Assembly: GCA_023974075.1 (NCBI GenBank)
Contig: JAMFTG010000184.1
Span: 1-64,000, forward strand
Origin: Chaenocephalus aceratus
Lineage: Eukaryota; Chordata; Actinopteri; Perciformes; Channichthyidae
Direction: 5' to 3'
Length of the DNA: 64,000 nucleotides
Position 1 is the stretch's first letter; every line of letters begins with the position of its first letter. Made by a program: the position numbers and the translations under genes. This document shows, piece after piece, positions 54,931 to 64,000 of the stretch. The notes beneath the pieces were generated by a model. That model worked only from the letters and a program-made list of their open reading frames with translations, did no database searches and was not told the DNA's origin.

Positions 54931-55797
54931 TTTAATCGACTGACAGCCCTAATAAATATACATTTTAGTTTATGATTCAGCCTTGGGTAAGACTTGTATA
55001 GTCTATGGCTATGACGCCCATAATGCTAAACGGGAGCAAATGTTAATAGGGGACCCAATTATACCAGTGGTGGCCGCCGGAGCTAACGGAGCCGCAGGGG
55101 GCTAGCTCCAGCCGGCGTCCCGGAGCTAGCCCACTGCGGCTCCGTTCTGTCCGGGCGGTGGAGTCCGTCTTTTCTCAACGTGTGAATGACAAGCATTAAG
55201 AATAACAAAATATAGCTAATTCTCTTGCAGATTGTCTCATTTGATTATGAATGTAACGTTTATATAGGGGAACGACACTGTTAGCAGTAACTTGGTATGC
55301 ATGTATTTCATGTTAGCTTAGCTTCTTAGCCTGAGCTAGCTCTGTTTACTTCCAGTTCGGAGGCAGCAGGTCCCGCCTCGGCTCTGCCTCTTTGCCCTTA
55401 TTTGGAGCAGGCGGGATTAGACTCTGACGTCACAGTCGAGCCGTTAGTGACCGACTCCGCCTACTAAGGGCTTCACGGCAACTCTGCAGAATCCTATGGG
55501 TGACGTCACGGACACTACGTCCATTTATATATACAGTCTATGGTTGCGCCCCAGTCTATGGTTGCGCCGAGGCTTCGGAGCGTGTGTCGGGTAATCCCCG
55601 AAGCTTTTTGTGAAGCATGTATCGAGGCTTGTATCGTTTTGGGCCAGTGACGTCATCGATGACAAACGAAGCCTCGCTGCCTGTTGATACCACGTGACTG
55701 CTTCACGAAGCGATTCAGATCGGTTGAACTGTTGAACCACAACGCTCATAATACCCATGGATGTATAAAAAGAACCATATTACCCCTCCTGTACCCG
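54931..55797. other. Repeat-derived sequence with a strong hairpin
   Basis: Includes a hairpin (55085-55146), phrases common at the ends of fish DNA elements (TATATATACAGTCTATGG, 55528-55545, with a second GTCTATGG at 55553) and CGAGGCTTCG-type sequence at 55568-55690. A 77-residue minus frame (55758-55525) is not credible. No host gene. Confidence 0.5.
55085..55146. repeat. GC-rich hairpin, 25-bp arms
   Basis: AACGGAGCCGCAGGGGGCTA (plus GCTCC) at 55085-55109 is the reverse complement of 55122-55146 with one mismatch; the loop is 12 bp. It looks like the core of a fold-back repeat. Confidence 0.8.
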
Positions 55798-56350
55798 GGC
55801 CCGGTGACACGATGGAATTAAAAGAGCTCAGAACCTCACTTATATAGAGGTCGCAACATGTCATAAGTATAAATAGATACAAGTGTGGTGACCACCTTTA
55901 ATACACTGGGTTACATAATCCACACATGGAACTAGAGTTGGGGGTATTGTTTCCACACGGACATATATGTGGTTACCTTTATATGTTGTGCGCCCTCCTG
56001 GCTCTTTCTCTTGTTGACCCGGGCTGCGACCCGACAACACCTGCATTTCTGCTGCTCATTAAAGACAGTTTTGCACCTTCGATGCACCGCCTCCGACTCC
56101 CTTTCTCTCGGCACTACACTGGTGACCCTGACAGCGTCTTGGGAAGTTTCCAAGACGGACCCGAACACGGCAAAAGGAAACTCGGGTTTCTTTCTCGAAA
56201 TGCCGGGGATTTTTTGGAGTCGACCGTGGCTGCTACAGGCACGCGGACTGAGGCTCGGTGCGCGCCTCGACAAATGGCTGGGGATGTTGCTCGCCATTCC
56301 CGCATCTGCCTTCCGACTACAGAGGGGACGATGCATGACCTGCTGGGTAG
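55798..56350 (+). mobile_element. Partial LTR retrotransposon end (LTR, primer-site-like sequence, leader)
   Basis: ACTTATATAGAGG (55838) resembles a TATA box, TCATTAAAGACAG (56058) a poly(A) signal, and CGGCACTACA (56109-56118) an LTR 3' end. It is followed by CTGGTGACCCTGACAGCG, whose first nine bases after C match a tRNA-Trp-type primer site. A G-rich leader follows until ERV2 inserts at 56351. The LTR start is not clear, and no protein can be assigned, so this call is tentative. Confidence 0.4.
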
Positions 56351-56892
56351 TGTTAGAAATTAAAATCAATGTTTTATGGCATGATGTACCTTAAACATAC
56401 CGTCAGTTTAAATGCTATTTTATTCTGGGAAAAACCGGAAGTTCTCAATACCAAGCTTTTATTCTGAAAATCCTTGTCATTAAAGTGGCTATTGACGCCG
56501 TTAACATGTGTTGCATATAAAGTTATGAAAGAGATAAGGAGGAGAAAAGGCATGTGGAAGTAAGCAATGAATGTAAAATGTCGAAATCCTCTGTTTAACG
56601 CGATATCGGACACGAACGAGGGGGGAAGTCCCCTACGGCACTACAGCTCCCAGAGAGGAGGAGCTAACAGCCAGCAAGCGGGAAGGACAAATGCTTGTAA
56701 GCTCTCTTCTGCACGGCCAGCACCTGGGAGAGGAAGCTGCAGCCTTTCTCTCCTGACTGAACAATATCCTGTTTGTAACATTACCGCGCTTTTTATTAAT
56801 TAAAGTAACAATTTTGAACCTTCTCAGAGACTCCATTTAGTCTCCTTTTTAAGCTTCTCTCCTGGACGCAAAAAAAACGATCACGGTTTACA
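56351..56892 (+). repeat. ERV2 5' LTR
   Basis: 542 bp from TGTTAGAAATT to GGTTTACA. Contains TTGCATATAAAG (TATA-like, about 56512) and ATTAATTAAAGTAAC near the end (poly(A)-like). The first 21 bases equal ERV1's LTR, and ATTCTGAAAAT and CCGGAAGTTC are shared farther on, but most of the LTR differs. Confidence 0.82.
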
Positions 56893-56895
56893 ATC

Positions 56896-56913
56896 TGGTG
56901 ACCACGACGTGAT
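56896..56913 (+). promoter_or_regulatory. ERV2 primer binding site, tRNA-Trp type
   Basis: TGGTGACCACGACGTGAT starts three bases after the LTR. The complement of the vertebrate tRNA-Trp 3' end (general knowledge) is TGGTGACCCCGACGTGAT, so 17 of 18 bases match. Confidence 0.82.
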
Positions 56914-59207
56914 CTTCGTTGGACCGGGAGAGACTAAGAACCAGCTGTTTTACGGGGACGCGCCGTCCGTTCGACACACAACGAGCTCGAAAGACTTGGT
57001 AAGAGGAAACCTGTTAAGTTGAATTCCTCATAGTTTATGCAGGACAACGTTAGGTCTGTGTGTCTGACGGAGGCCAGCAGATCCTGAAAATAGCTGTGCA
57101 GTTAATGTTAAAACAACCAAATTTATAACAATAAGAATTATATACCTCGTGGCGTTGCTTTGTCACAAGCAGGGTGAGTTCAAATTACTTATTTTTCTTA
57201 CATTTAACCCTGCATGCTATTAATTTGTGTGTGTGTTGTATTTTAAATATAAATATGTGTGGTCATTGTAATTCGGGTAGGTGTCTTGTTGCGTTTTCAT
57301 GTAGGTGTCTCTTGTTACATTAGTAGTTAGTTAGCCTATGACGGTTAGTCTATGACGTAAGGATATATATGTCCATTTAACGATTCTTGTTAAGATCTAT
57401 GGGACATAGCGAATTGGTTAAGCACCGAGTAATTGAAAACCAACAAGGCATAGCGAATGAACTTAGGGTTGAGTAACTGAAGTCAGTGCTAGTCGAAAAC
57501 AGTTGAGAACTGTTTTAAAAAAGTCCTTTTTGAGGAAAAGGCTTGATTAAGGTGTAAGCCTTTATCAGTGGTCATACTGTTCTATTTTCAACCGAGATAT
57601 TGCGGGTGGAATACGATATTTGGAGTTACAGCAGCAGTACGTTAAATTGACGACGGTCATTTAATAGTCGCTGATAGGTTTCCATATTACTTCCACCTAG
57701 CGTGTCTAAATGGCAGCAGTTGACCAATAGTGGACTATAAAGTCAAATATTACGCAGATAGGTTTATAGCTTATGCGTAAGGGTTCCTAACTTTAAGTGA
57801 TGATACCAATAAGATAAAGCCCATTTTCATAGTAAACTAGATAGAAATGTTATTTTAAACTGCAGTGTTGTTTTGTGTTGAATTTTCTCCATTATTTAAA
57901 CTCCCCTGTGAGAGAAACACGAGGTGTTTTTTCAAATCCCTTTGTTCTTCAGGTTAAAGGTTGGAAAATCAGTTGCCATCTTGTCTTGCCCTCATGCTGA
58001 AAATAAGCCACACGGCAGTCGCCATTTCGTGAAATGCTAATTCTAAGTACTCCGTTTGTTTTTACACACTCAGTCGCACTCACATGAGGCTAGGCACTCC
58101 ATCTTGAGAAGGACAAACCATATCTCTTGGCAAAGTTGGAACTATAAAATAGACAGGTTATCTTACCGTGGGAAGTTTGGTATTTGTAGGAGTCTGGTTT
58201 TGGAAGTATTTCTGCTTGCAAGTGTGTATTGGGTTTCTTTTGAGATATTCTTGTTTGCAAGTGTGTGTTGGCGGTTATGGGCTGTGTTGTTTAACCATAT
58301 TCTAATTTTCTTCCCATTTTTAAGGAAATAAGCTTCTTCTTGTTAAAAAGGTCAGTTTTGCAACAGCTATCCCTAGTGGATTGAGCTGGAAATTACAACG
58401 GCGCACTCTGCTGGTAATACAGAATTATTACAAAGATACTATAACATTTTGAAGCTTGATTTTAAGTGTTATGAATGAACACATGCGCCAATCGCCAGGA
58501 TAGAATTGCAAAGTGGTTTCTAATTAAAAGATGAGAAACTTTACATAATAGACTTTCAAACTAGACTGTAGAATATTCAAACACCAATTTATTGAAGCTA
58601 ACACAAGTTATGGCATTTGCATAATTCCATACCCGTCTGTATGCACTGGACACACTGGATTTAGATTTTCACCAGATTTCTATTTTCATATATCAAGGTC
58701 AAAACCATACACTTTACAATTTTTATTTTAACATTTCAGATTTTAAAATTAGCATAATTTTTATCTTTTAATTTACTTTATTAATATTTTACAAAAAACT
58801 TTCTCAAAAAATAACTTAAAACCCCCCCCCCCAGATTTAAAGTTAAGTTCGGATGACATAGGATATTATTTATCAGTCAATCAATCAATCAATGTTTATT
58901 TATATAGCCCAATATCACAAATGTTACATTTGTCTCAGTGGTCTTCACAGTGTGTACAGAATATCAGTATGACAATACGACACCCTCTGTCCTCAGACCC
59001 TCACATCGTACAAGGAAAAACTTCCGAAGAAAACCCAGTTTAAAGGGAAAAATGGGAGAAACCTCAGGGAGAGCAACAGAGGAGGGATCCCTCTCCCAGG
59101 ACGGACAGACGTGCAATAGATGCCGAAGGTGAACGAAGGTGCTAGTCGGAGGATTGGTGTTTCAATCTTTGATAACTTAATAATATTCATTCGAATAGGA
59201 AGAGAGC
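56914..59207 (+). other. ERV2 leader with inserted repeat
   Basis: 2.3 kb before gag. 58600-58860 resembles ERV1's pre-gag sequence (GGCATTTGCATAATT, AAAACCATACACT), so the leader is partly homologous. No coding frame is credible. A LINE/SINE-like repeat is inserted at 58876-59130. Confidence 0.6.
58876..59130 (-). mobile_element. Fish LINE/SINE 3'-end repeat with (TTGA)n tail
   Basis: Plus strand reads TCAGTCAATCAATCAATCAA, TTTATTTATATAGCCCAATA, CACAAATGTTACATTTGTCT and CCTCTCCCAGGACGGACAGA. In minus orientation it ends in a (TTGA)n tail, as for a retroposed 3' end. The wording is that of an abundant percomorph repeat. The frames in it are artefacts. Confidence 0.65.
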
Positions 59208-60011
59208 ATGTCACCGAAAGAAACTAAGTTGAGACCAGACGCAGGGCCAGGCTCAACTGCAGATATCAAGGAAAGGGTACACATCTGATCAGATGCTTTA
59301 ACCTTTCCAATGAAAAGACAGAAGACATGGAACCAAATAGAGAAACTGTTGGAACAGTGGCAAACAAGAGGACTGATTCCAGCAGATGGTCAACCTGGAC
59401 CAACAAAAGCCCATAGAAGAGCAGTACTGGACTATGAGCACGAACAATGCCTACAACAGCTAACTATATGGAGGGAAGCTGAAGAAAGATTTATAAGAGT
59501 TACAAGTCTGATACTCCATCTGGAATATGCCAGCCTATTGGCACACAGCATAAATGTGGTCCGAGTAGCAGACCTGCCAGTGAGGGAAGACATATCAGAA
59601 AAAACAAAAGACACCGTAGCTTGTAGGAACAAGACAAGGAGAAGGGAGGGGAAACTTCCAGAGAAGGCAGGGCAGACACCTCCAACAATTCAAGCTCAGG
59701 AAGAACCAGAGATTGCAGGGCAGACACCTCAAACAGTTACATCTCAGATAGTGCCAGAGAATCAGAAGCAGAACCAACAACCAGGAGGTTTCCAAGGAGG
59801 CACAGGCAGAAGATGTTTACGGTTTGAGGGATGTTACCATTGCAGCCAAATGGGCCATTGGGCTAGAGATTGTCCACAACAACAAATGAAATACCCACCA
59901 CATGCACCAAACAACGGCCCTCCATACATTAACCCAAGGGAGGTTTCAATGATGACGACGGAGGCAGGGGGTCCCAGGGATGTCAAAGACGAACAGCATC
60001 GCCAAACATGA
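59208..60011 (+). pseudogene. ERV2 Gag, capsid-less, with an early in-frame stop
   Basis: ATG 59208 is homologous to ERV1 ATG 10114. Codon 27 is TGA (59286-59288) where ERV1 has Trp, so only a 26-residue peptide is made from this start. The frame is otherwise open to 60011. It shows WNQIEKLLEQWQTRGLIPAD, then a linker with two QTP repeats (GQTPPTIQAQEEPEI and GQTPQTVTSQIVPE), then CYHCSQMGHWARDC, a perfect CCHC knuckle. The capsid region and the coiled-coil repeats of ERV1 are absent, and only one knuckle is present. A deletion thus joins matrix-like and nucleocapsid parts. Confidence 0.78.
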
Positions 60012-61350
60012 CCCAAATGCCACTGACACCCTGGTATCAACCACAACAATGAGGAAGCTCAGAGGGCCAGACCACCAGGTGATGCATCTTCAGCCCAAGG
60101 GTATTTTGAAATCCAGCTACATTGAGCCATATCTGTCACCACAGGAGGGAGAGGTTTAATGTTTAATGTAAAACTAAATCGAGAGTAGCATTTGCACATA
60201 AAGCATAAAGCATCCACAGAATAGAACATTTAGCAGACTATCTTTCTAATTATGAGAAGGAAAGAGATTACGAGTGATGTTGTTCCCCTACACAGAAAAC
60301 TATGGTGTCCACACAGCTAGTGAGGTCAAGACGACGGGTTTCCACCCAAAAATATGAAGACGGAAACCTAGTACTCGCCCAAGACGGAGGATCCTTACCT
60401 CCTGTTTACACCGACTGCAGTTCAAGGGGCGGCGATACACCTGACGTGGAGCTGTTGAGACCTGAAAACAGAAACTCGATTCTGCTGTGGTGAAGTCTGG
60501 CTACAAAGGGAGGTGTCCGATAGGGTCGCTTGTCTCAAACCAGTGAAGAAGTCAACAAGAACCCAGCAGAACTAGAGAGTGACTGTTAGCGGGAGAACAG
60601 TGACGGAGCGACAGAGACTGGCCCAACATTCCCCTGCCAGTACATAGATAGACCCCGTCAGAAGACCGGGGCTGTGTTTAAAGGGGAACTTCATTTACTG
60701 TTAGTGGAAGTGTAGTTTTTTAGTAAAACAATTATGTGATTTATGGAGTCAGATTACATTTTTCTCATAAACACAATTTTATAATCGGTCTGAAGTATCT
60801 GTTTTAAGGCAATGAGCTGCAGATTAAATAACATAACACTGATTGAGAGCTTGGATGAAGAAGTTGTAGGGTTTTTACAACAGTTTCAAGAATCAGTTTT
60901 TATTTATTTATTCTTGAGTGACTTTACTGATTTATAGTGTGGTGCGTAAGGCAATACCTCATTTAGAGTGAGGGGCACCAGCCCTTTATGCATGTCTCCC
61001 TCGGTGAGAATAGTTCGTATTTTCCCTCTAGTTTGGAGAAATATTATTTTATCATATGTTAGTTCAGCGGTATCAAACAATCCTCTAATCCTAGAGTTAT
61101 TGAGACGCATTAGCGACACCAGGGGTATTGTTTTCGCAGCAATAATGATGCATAATACCAGGACAAAAGCCATTCCTGAAATAAGTATTTTTTGTACTAA
61201 TGGCAGATTTTGTATACCATCAGAAAGCCATACATCATGTGATATATTTTTGTACACCTTATGGGTACATGGAGGATTTGTATTTATTTAATGCAACGTT
61301 ATGGGTTTTACATGTCCTGTTCAGAATAGGGTAATCATTGCAATATTAAT
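60012..61350. other. ERV2 middle region, not interpretable, with a membrane-like frame on the minus strand
   Basis: No plus-strand frame has retroviral motifs. On the minus strand, 61257-60904 (118 codons from a GTG; the open frame extends upstream to about 61290) encodes LPLVQKILISGMAFVLVLCI followed by IIAAKT. This is a single 20-22 residue membrane-spanning segment followed by a basic tail, like the end of a transmembrane Env subunit, in reverse orientation. The plus strand of the same stretch is also open (60968-61291), so the choice is uncertain. Confidence 0.4.
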
Positions 61351-61377
61351 TGAGCATGTTATGCTCAAAGGAGGGAG
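61351..61377 (+). promoter_or_regulatory. Internal hairpin plus polypurine tract in ERV2
   Basis: TGAGCAT (61351-61357), loop GTT, ATGCTCA (61361-61367), running into AAAGGAGGGAG (61367-61377) and then TGTCATGATT. The layout equals the authentic pre-LTR module of ERV1 at 16239-16267. Confidence 0.55.
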
Positions 61378-61563
61378 TGTCATGATTATACAGACATGTT
61401 GATTTCAGTGACGTTGTAGTTAATAAATAATAACATGTAGTTAATAATAGGTCTCATAACGACAAAAGGTATGCCGAAGCTTGGGCCTCCTCCAAGGAGG
61501 GAGTGGTCCAGTTTTAGATATTAGACGAATAGAAGTGATGAATATGTCAGAACTCTGAGTAAT

Positions 61564-61683
61564 ATTATCCAAGTTTTGTCTACGCAGGCTAGGAAAGCTA
61601 CAGAGATACCAGACGAGACTCCAGAAGAGACTCCTGTTCGGCCAGGTGATTGGGTGAGGGGGAAAGTTGGACCAAAACAATAA
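61564..61683 (+). pseudogene. ERV2 integrase C-terminal slice
   Basis: The frame reads IIQVLSTQARKATEIPDETP and then PVRPGDWVRGKV before a stop at 61681-61683. The pattern ending in PGDWVxxKV is the start of the retroviral integrase C-terminal (SH3-like) domain. Just upstream GPVLDIRRIEVM (about 61507) aligns with EPVLDIRNIEAE in ERV1. The domain is truncated after KVGPKQ. Confidence 0.68.
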
Positions 61684-61868
61684 ATAGAAATAAGATACAG
61701 ATAGAAACAGCTCAAAAGACGAATTGTCTATATATTTTTATAGATTGTACACTAAAGTGAAAACCTATTTTTTGTTTTACATCTGAAAAAGAGTCCAATT
61801 TTAGTATACGTTATTATAGTACTCATTATTTAAATTCTGTAACTGACACAACCAGAGAGAAAATAGAG

Positions 61869-61988
61869 ATGATGTCAAGAACAAAGCAAAAGCAATGGTG
61901 GGGTCCCCTAGGGATGAGAGTCAGAATAGCATTGTTGATTGAGCTCATTACACTGGGCACCTTTCTGGTTGGATGGGGAGTACAATAA
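61869..61988 (+). pseudogene. ERV2 Env leader-like frame, broken
   Basis: ATG 61869 opens a 39-residue frame: a short basic stretch with a Trp pair, then MRVRIALLIELITLGTFLV, a hydrophobic membrane segment like a retroviral Env signal anchor. It stops at 61986-61988. The same frame continues open downstream of the stop to about 62200 with an N-glycosylation site (NRT) and a dibasic R-A-R-R (62079-62090) of the furin-type pattern. Position after the integrase end is where env starts. The rest is lost at a LINE tail insertion. It could be a chance hydrophobic ORF. Confidence 0.5.
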
Positions 61989-62189
61989 GTAAGACATGGA
62001 TCCATTAGTCCACTCATAGAGAATGCCCACATCACTAACAGAACTCCAGCTGTGTTTCAGAGACTTTCACTTATCCCCAGAGCCAGAAGATCAGCTGAGC
62101 CACAGGAGGAGGAGTTAGGAATACTCGGTCCCAAAGGTGAGGCGGTTACAATCAAGATGATTCACCCCCATATATGCAGTTCTTGTATC

Positions 62190-62470
62190 AAATACAATAC
62201 AACTTTATTTATAAAGCACTTTAAACCTCCAGACCAAAGTGCTGTACAGGCAAATAGATAAAACAAAGCATACAAAGAAGTAACACAGCTCAGCTCACAC
62301 ACCATACAACAAGTACAAACAAAAAACTATGTAAATGCAAAAAAGCAACACTCTGAAAGATGTTGAAACGCCAAATGTTAAAACGCTAAGGAGAAGAGGT
62401 GGGTTTTAAGATGCGATTTAAAAGCAGGCCGTGTGGAGGCCTGTCTGATGAGATGGGTTTAAGTGATCGG
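62190..62470 (-). mobile_element. LINE 3'-tail fragment inserted in ERV2
   Basis: The plus strand reads ATCAAATACAATACAACTTT, ATTTATAAAGCACTTTAAAC and CCAAAGTGCTGTACA. In reverse this is the AGTGCTTTATAAATAAAGTT tail of a common fish LINE. The piece 62395-62460 (GGGTTTTAAGATGCGATTTA) is the ORF2 end of the same element. It interrupts the Env-like frame. Confidence 0.6.
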
Positions 62471-63184
62471 GATATGTAAGTGATGGGGATTTACAGATTA
62501 GGGGAATCTCCAAATACACTTGATCCATGTTTTAGTCTGTTCCAGAAACACCCCGTTAAGTTTATGGACAACCGACCGGTGACCTGAGCACAATTATTGA
62601 AAATGATTACAGTAGAAACAGGCTACTAGCCCACAAGCACAGCTTTGTACGTACAAACTCTATGAACACAATTCCCCAGCAGATTGTGGCGACATTGCAG
62701 ATATGTTCAGTCACAAAAGTTACTAATGTTCTAAATAACAGTGAGATTTAAAGTGATGGAGAAAATATGGGGACGTTCTTTTATAGTGTGTGAAATATGT
62801 GGTGCTTGAAACATGTAAGTATTCCAGTTTATGGAAGAAGATGGTTTCCTGAAAGAGTTATTTGGAGTAGCCATGTTACAGTGGGTGAAAGCAATGTTTA
62901 GGGATATGGCACAACCATTAGTAGACATTAATTGGGTTTAGATGGCATTTAACATCTAATACAGATAGTAAGATTGGGAAAATAGAGTGGAAAGGGTTGG
63001 ATTTATTTTACCTCAATGTGTTATGAATGAATTAACTATAGGTGATGCGTCCCGAGATCTCTCTCTCTCTGCCTGTCAGACTGCTACGACCCCATCTTCA
63101 GACAAATGACCTCACCACAGGAGACTCCTCCTCCTCCTCCTCCGAACAGACAGAGAACCAGAGCTGAGACAACAATGATGACAC
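62471..63184 (+). other. ERV2 sequence homologous to ERV1 12640-13260
   Basis: Shared landmarks are GATGGCATTTAACA, GGAAAGGGTTGGATTTATTT, GATGCGTCCCGAGA and GAACAGACAGAGAACCAGAG. No open frame in either element, so function is unknown. In ERV1 a single CTCCACCTGTGGCATCCAGAA follows; here the unit is amplified. Confidence 0.65.
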
Positions 63185-64000
63185 GGCATCCAGAACCATC
63201 TCCACCTGAGGCATCCAGAACCATCTCCACCTGAGGCATCCAGAACCATCTCCACCTGAGGCATCTAGAACCATCTCCACCTGAGGCATCCAGAACAATC
63301 TCCACCTGAGGCATCCAGAACCATCTCCACCTGAAGCATCTAGAACCATCTCCACCTGAGGAAGCCAGAACCATCTCCACCTCAGGCATCCAGAACCATC
63401 TCCACCTGAGGCATCCAGAACCATCTCCACCTGAGGCATCCATAACCACCTCCACCTGAGAAATCCATAACCATCTCCACCTGAGGCATCCAGAACCATC
63501 TCCACCTGAGGCATCCAGAACCACCTCCACCTGAGGCATCCAGAACCACCTCCACCTGAGGCATCCAGAACCATCTCCACCTGAGGCATCCAGAACCATC
63601 TCCACCTGAGGCATCCAGAACCATCTCCACCTGAGGCATCCAGAGCCATCTCCACCTGAGGCATCCAGAACCATCTCCACCTGAGGCATCCAGAACCATC
63701 TCCACCTGAAGCATCCAGAACCACCTCCACCTGAGGCATCCAGAACCATCTCCACCTGAGGCATCCAGAACCATCTCCACCTGAGGCATCCAGAACCATC
63801 TCCACCTGAGGCATCCATAACCACCTCCACCTGAGAAATCCATAACCATCTCCACCTGAGGCATCCAGAACCATCTCCACCTGAGGCATCCAGAACCACC
63901 TCCACCTGAGGCATCCAGAACCACCTCCACCTGAGGCATCCAGAACCATCTCCACCTGAGGCATCCAGAACCATCTCCACCTGAGGCATCCAGAACCATC
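63185..64000. repeat. 25-bp minisatellite with 375-bp higher-order period, runs off the window
   Basis: At least 32 units of GGCATCCAGAACCATCTCC plus ACCTGA. Variants (CCACC for CCATC, CATAACC for CAGAACC, GAAATC for GGCATC) recur in the same order 375 bp (15 units) apart: the CATAACCACC/AAATCCATAACC pair begins at 63441 and 63816, and the next six units match too. All three minus-strand frames are open and give Trp/Gly-rich repeats that are artefacts. Confidence 0.95.

Larger units (their letters stand above)
56351..64000 (+). mobile_element. ERV2: endogenous retrovirus related to ERV1, runs off the window
   Basis: 5' LTR 56351-56892, tRNA-Trp-type primer site at 56896, long leader with an inserted repeat, Gag with an in-frame stop and no capsid (59208-60011), about 1.5 kb of unclear sequence, an integrase C-terminal slice (61564-61683), an Env leader-like frame (61869-61988), a LINE tail insertion, sequence homologous to ERV1 12640-13330, and a large minisatellite. 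The 3' LTR is not in the window. Related to ERV1 by the first 21 bases of the LTR and by Gag. RT, RNase H, protease and the integrase core are missing here too. Confidence 0.82.

Noticed and set aside
55926..56394. Overlapping 140-145 codon frames before ERV2
   Set aside because: They span an apparent LTR end, primer site and leader and overlap on both strands; no protein family recognised.
63084..63999. Long minus-strand frames of up to 301 codons rich in Trp and Gly
   Set aside because: They are translations of the 25-bp minisatellite in all three frames; no start context or non-repetitive domain.

Overview
The window is eukaryotic and almost certainly from a teleost fish, probably a spiny-rayed (percomorph) lineage. 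It is AT-rich, has no dense ORF packing, and consists mostly of nested transposable elements of fish-typical families: I/Nimb, L2, CR1/Rex1-like LINEs, hAT, TIR and TTAA elements, BEL/Pao and endogenous retroviruses. The only host-type genes I can support are two paralogous C2H2 zinc-finger (ZNF) genes. Each is seen mainly as its last, finger-encoding exon.

The backbone is a tandem segmental duplication. Copy 1 runs from about 7738 to 29440 and copy 2 from about 40530 to 54930; a third, partial copy of the left part lies at 35885-37105. A complete unit reads, left to right: 3' end of an I-type LINE; a GTGAGT splice-donor candidate; a block with 14-bp repeats; a short first coding exon (surviving only in copy 2); a 20-bp minisatellite; a CR1/Rex1-like LINE on the minus strand; a hAT element; the ZNF finger exon with poly(A) signal; a relic finger; and an I-LINE endonuclease fragment. 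Differences between the copies show which elements arrived after the duplication. ERV1 (8404-16858) and a TTAA element (25950-26971) are only in copy 1. An L2 LINE (46567-48192) and a hAT with a second element inside it (50189-51834) are only in copy 2. ZNF copy 1 has an intact 7-finger exon but has lost the ATG exon. ZNF copy 2 keeps the ATG exon but its 10-finger exon has a one-base frameshift.

Outside the duplication, two copies of the same I/Nimb LINE lie in opposite orientation (371-5002 minus, 32890-36306 plus) and form an inverted repeat with about 28 kb between its arms. A BEL/Pao remnant with its 3' LTR lies at 6213-7737, a hAT with a BED-finger ORF at 30430-31220, and a nearly full-length CR1/L2-like LINE with a variant 2A-like motif at 37106-40527.

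The right end (56351 to beyond 64000) is a second endogenous retrovirus related to ERV1 in LTR start and Gag. The two use different predicted tRNA primers (Asn in ERV1, Trp in ERV2), and both lack nearly all of pol. ERV2 ends, as far as the window shows, in a 25-bp minisatellite with a 375-bp higher-order period. No CRISPR, rRNA or tRNA gene, or obviously intact host gene besides the ZNF exons, was found. All family names come from reading motifs by eye, not from database searches.
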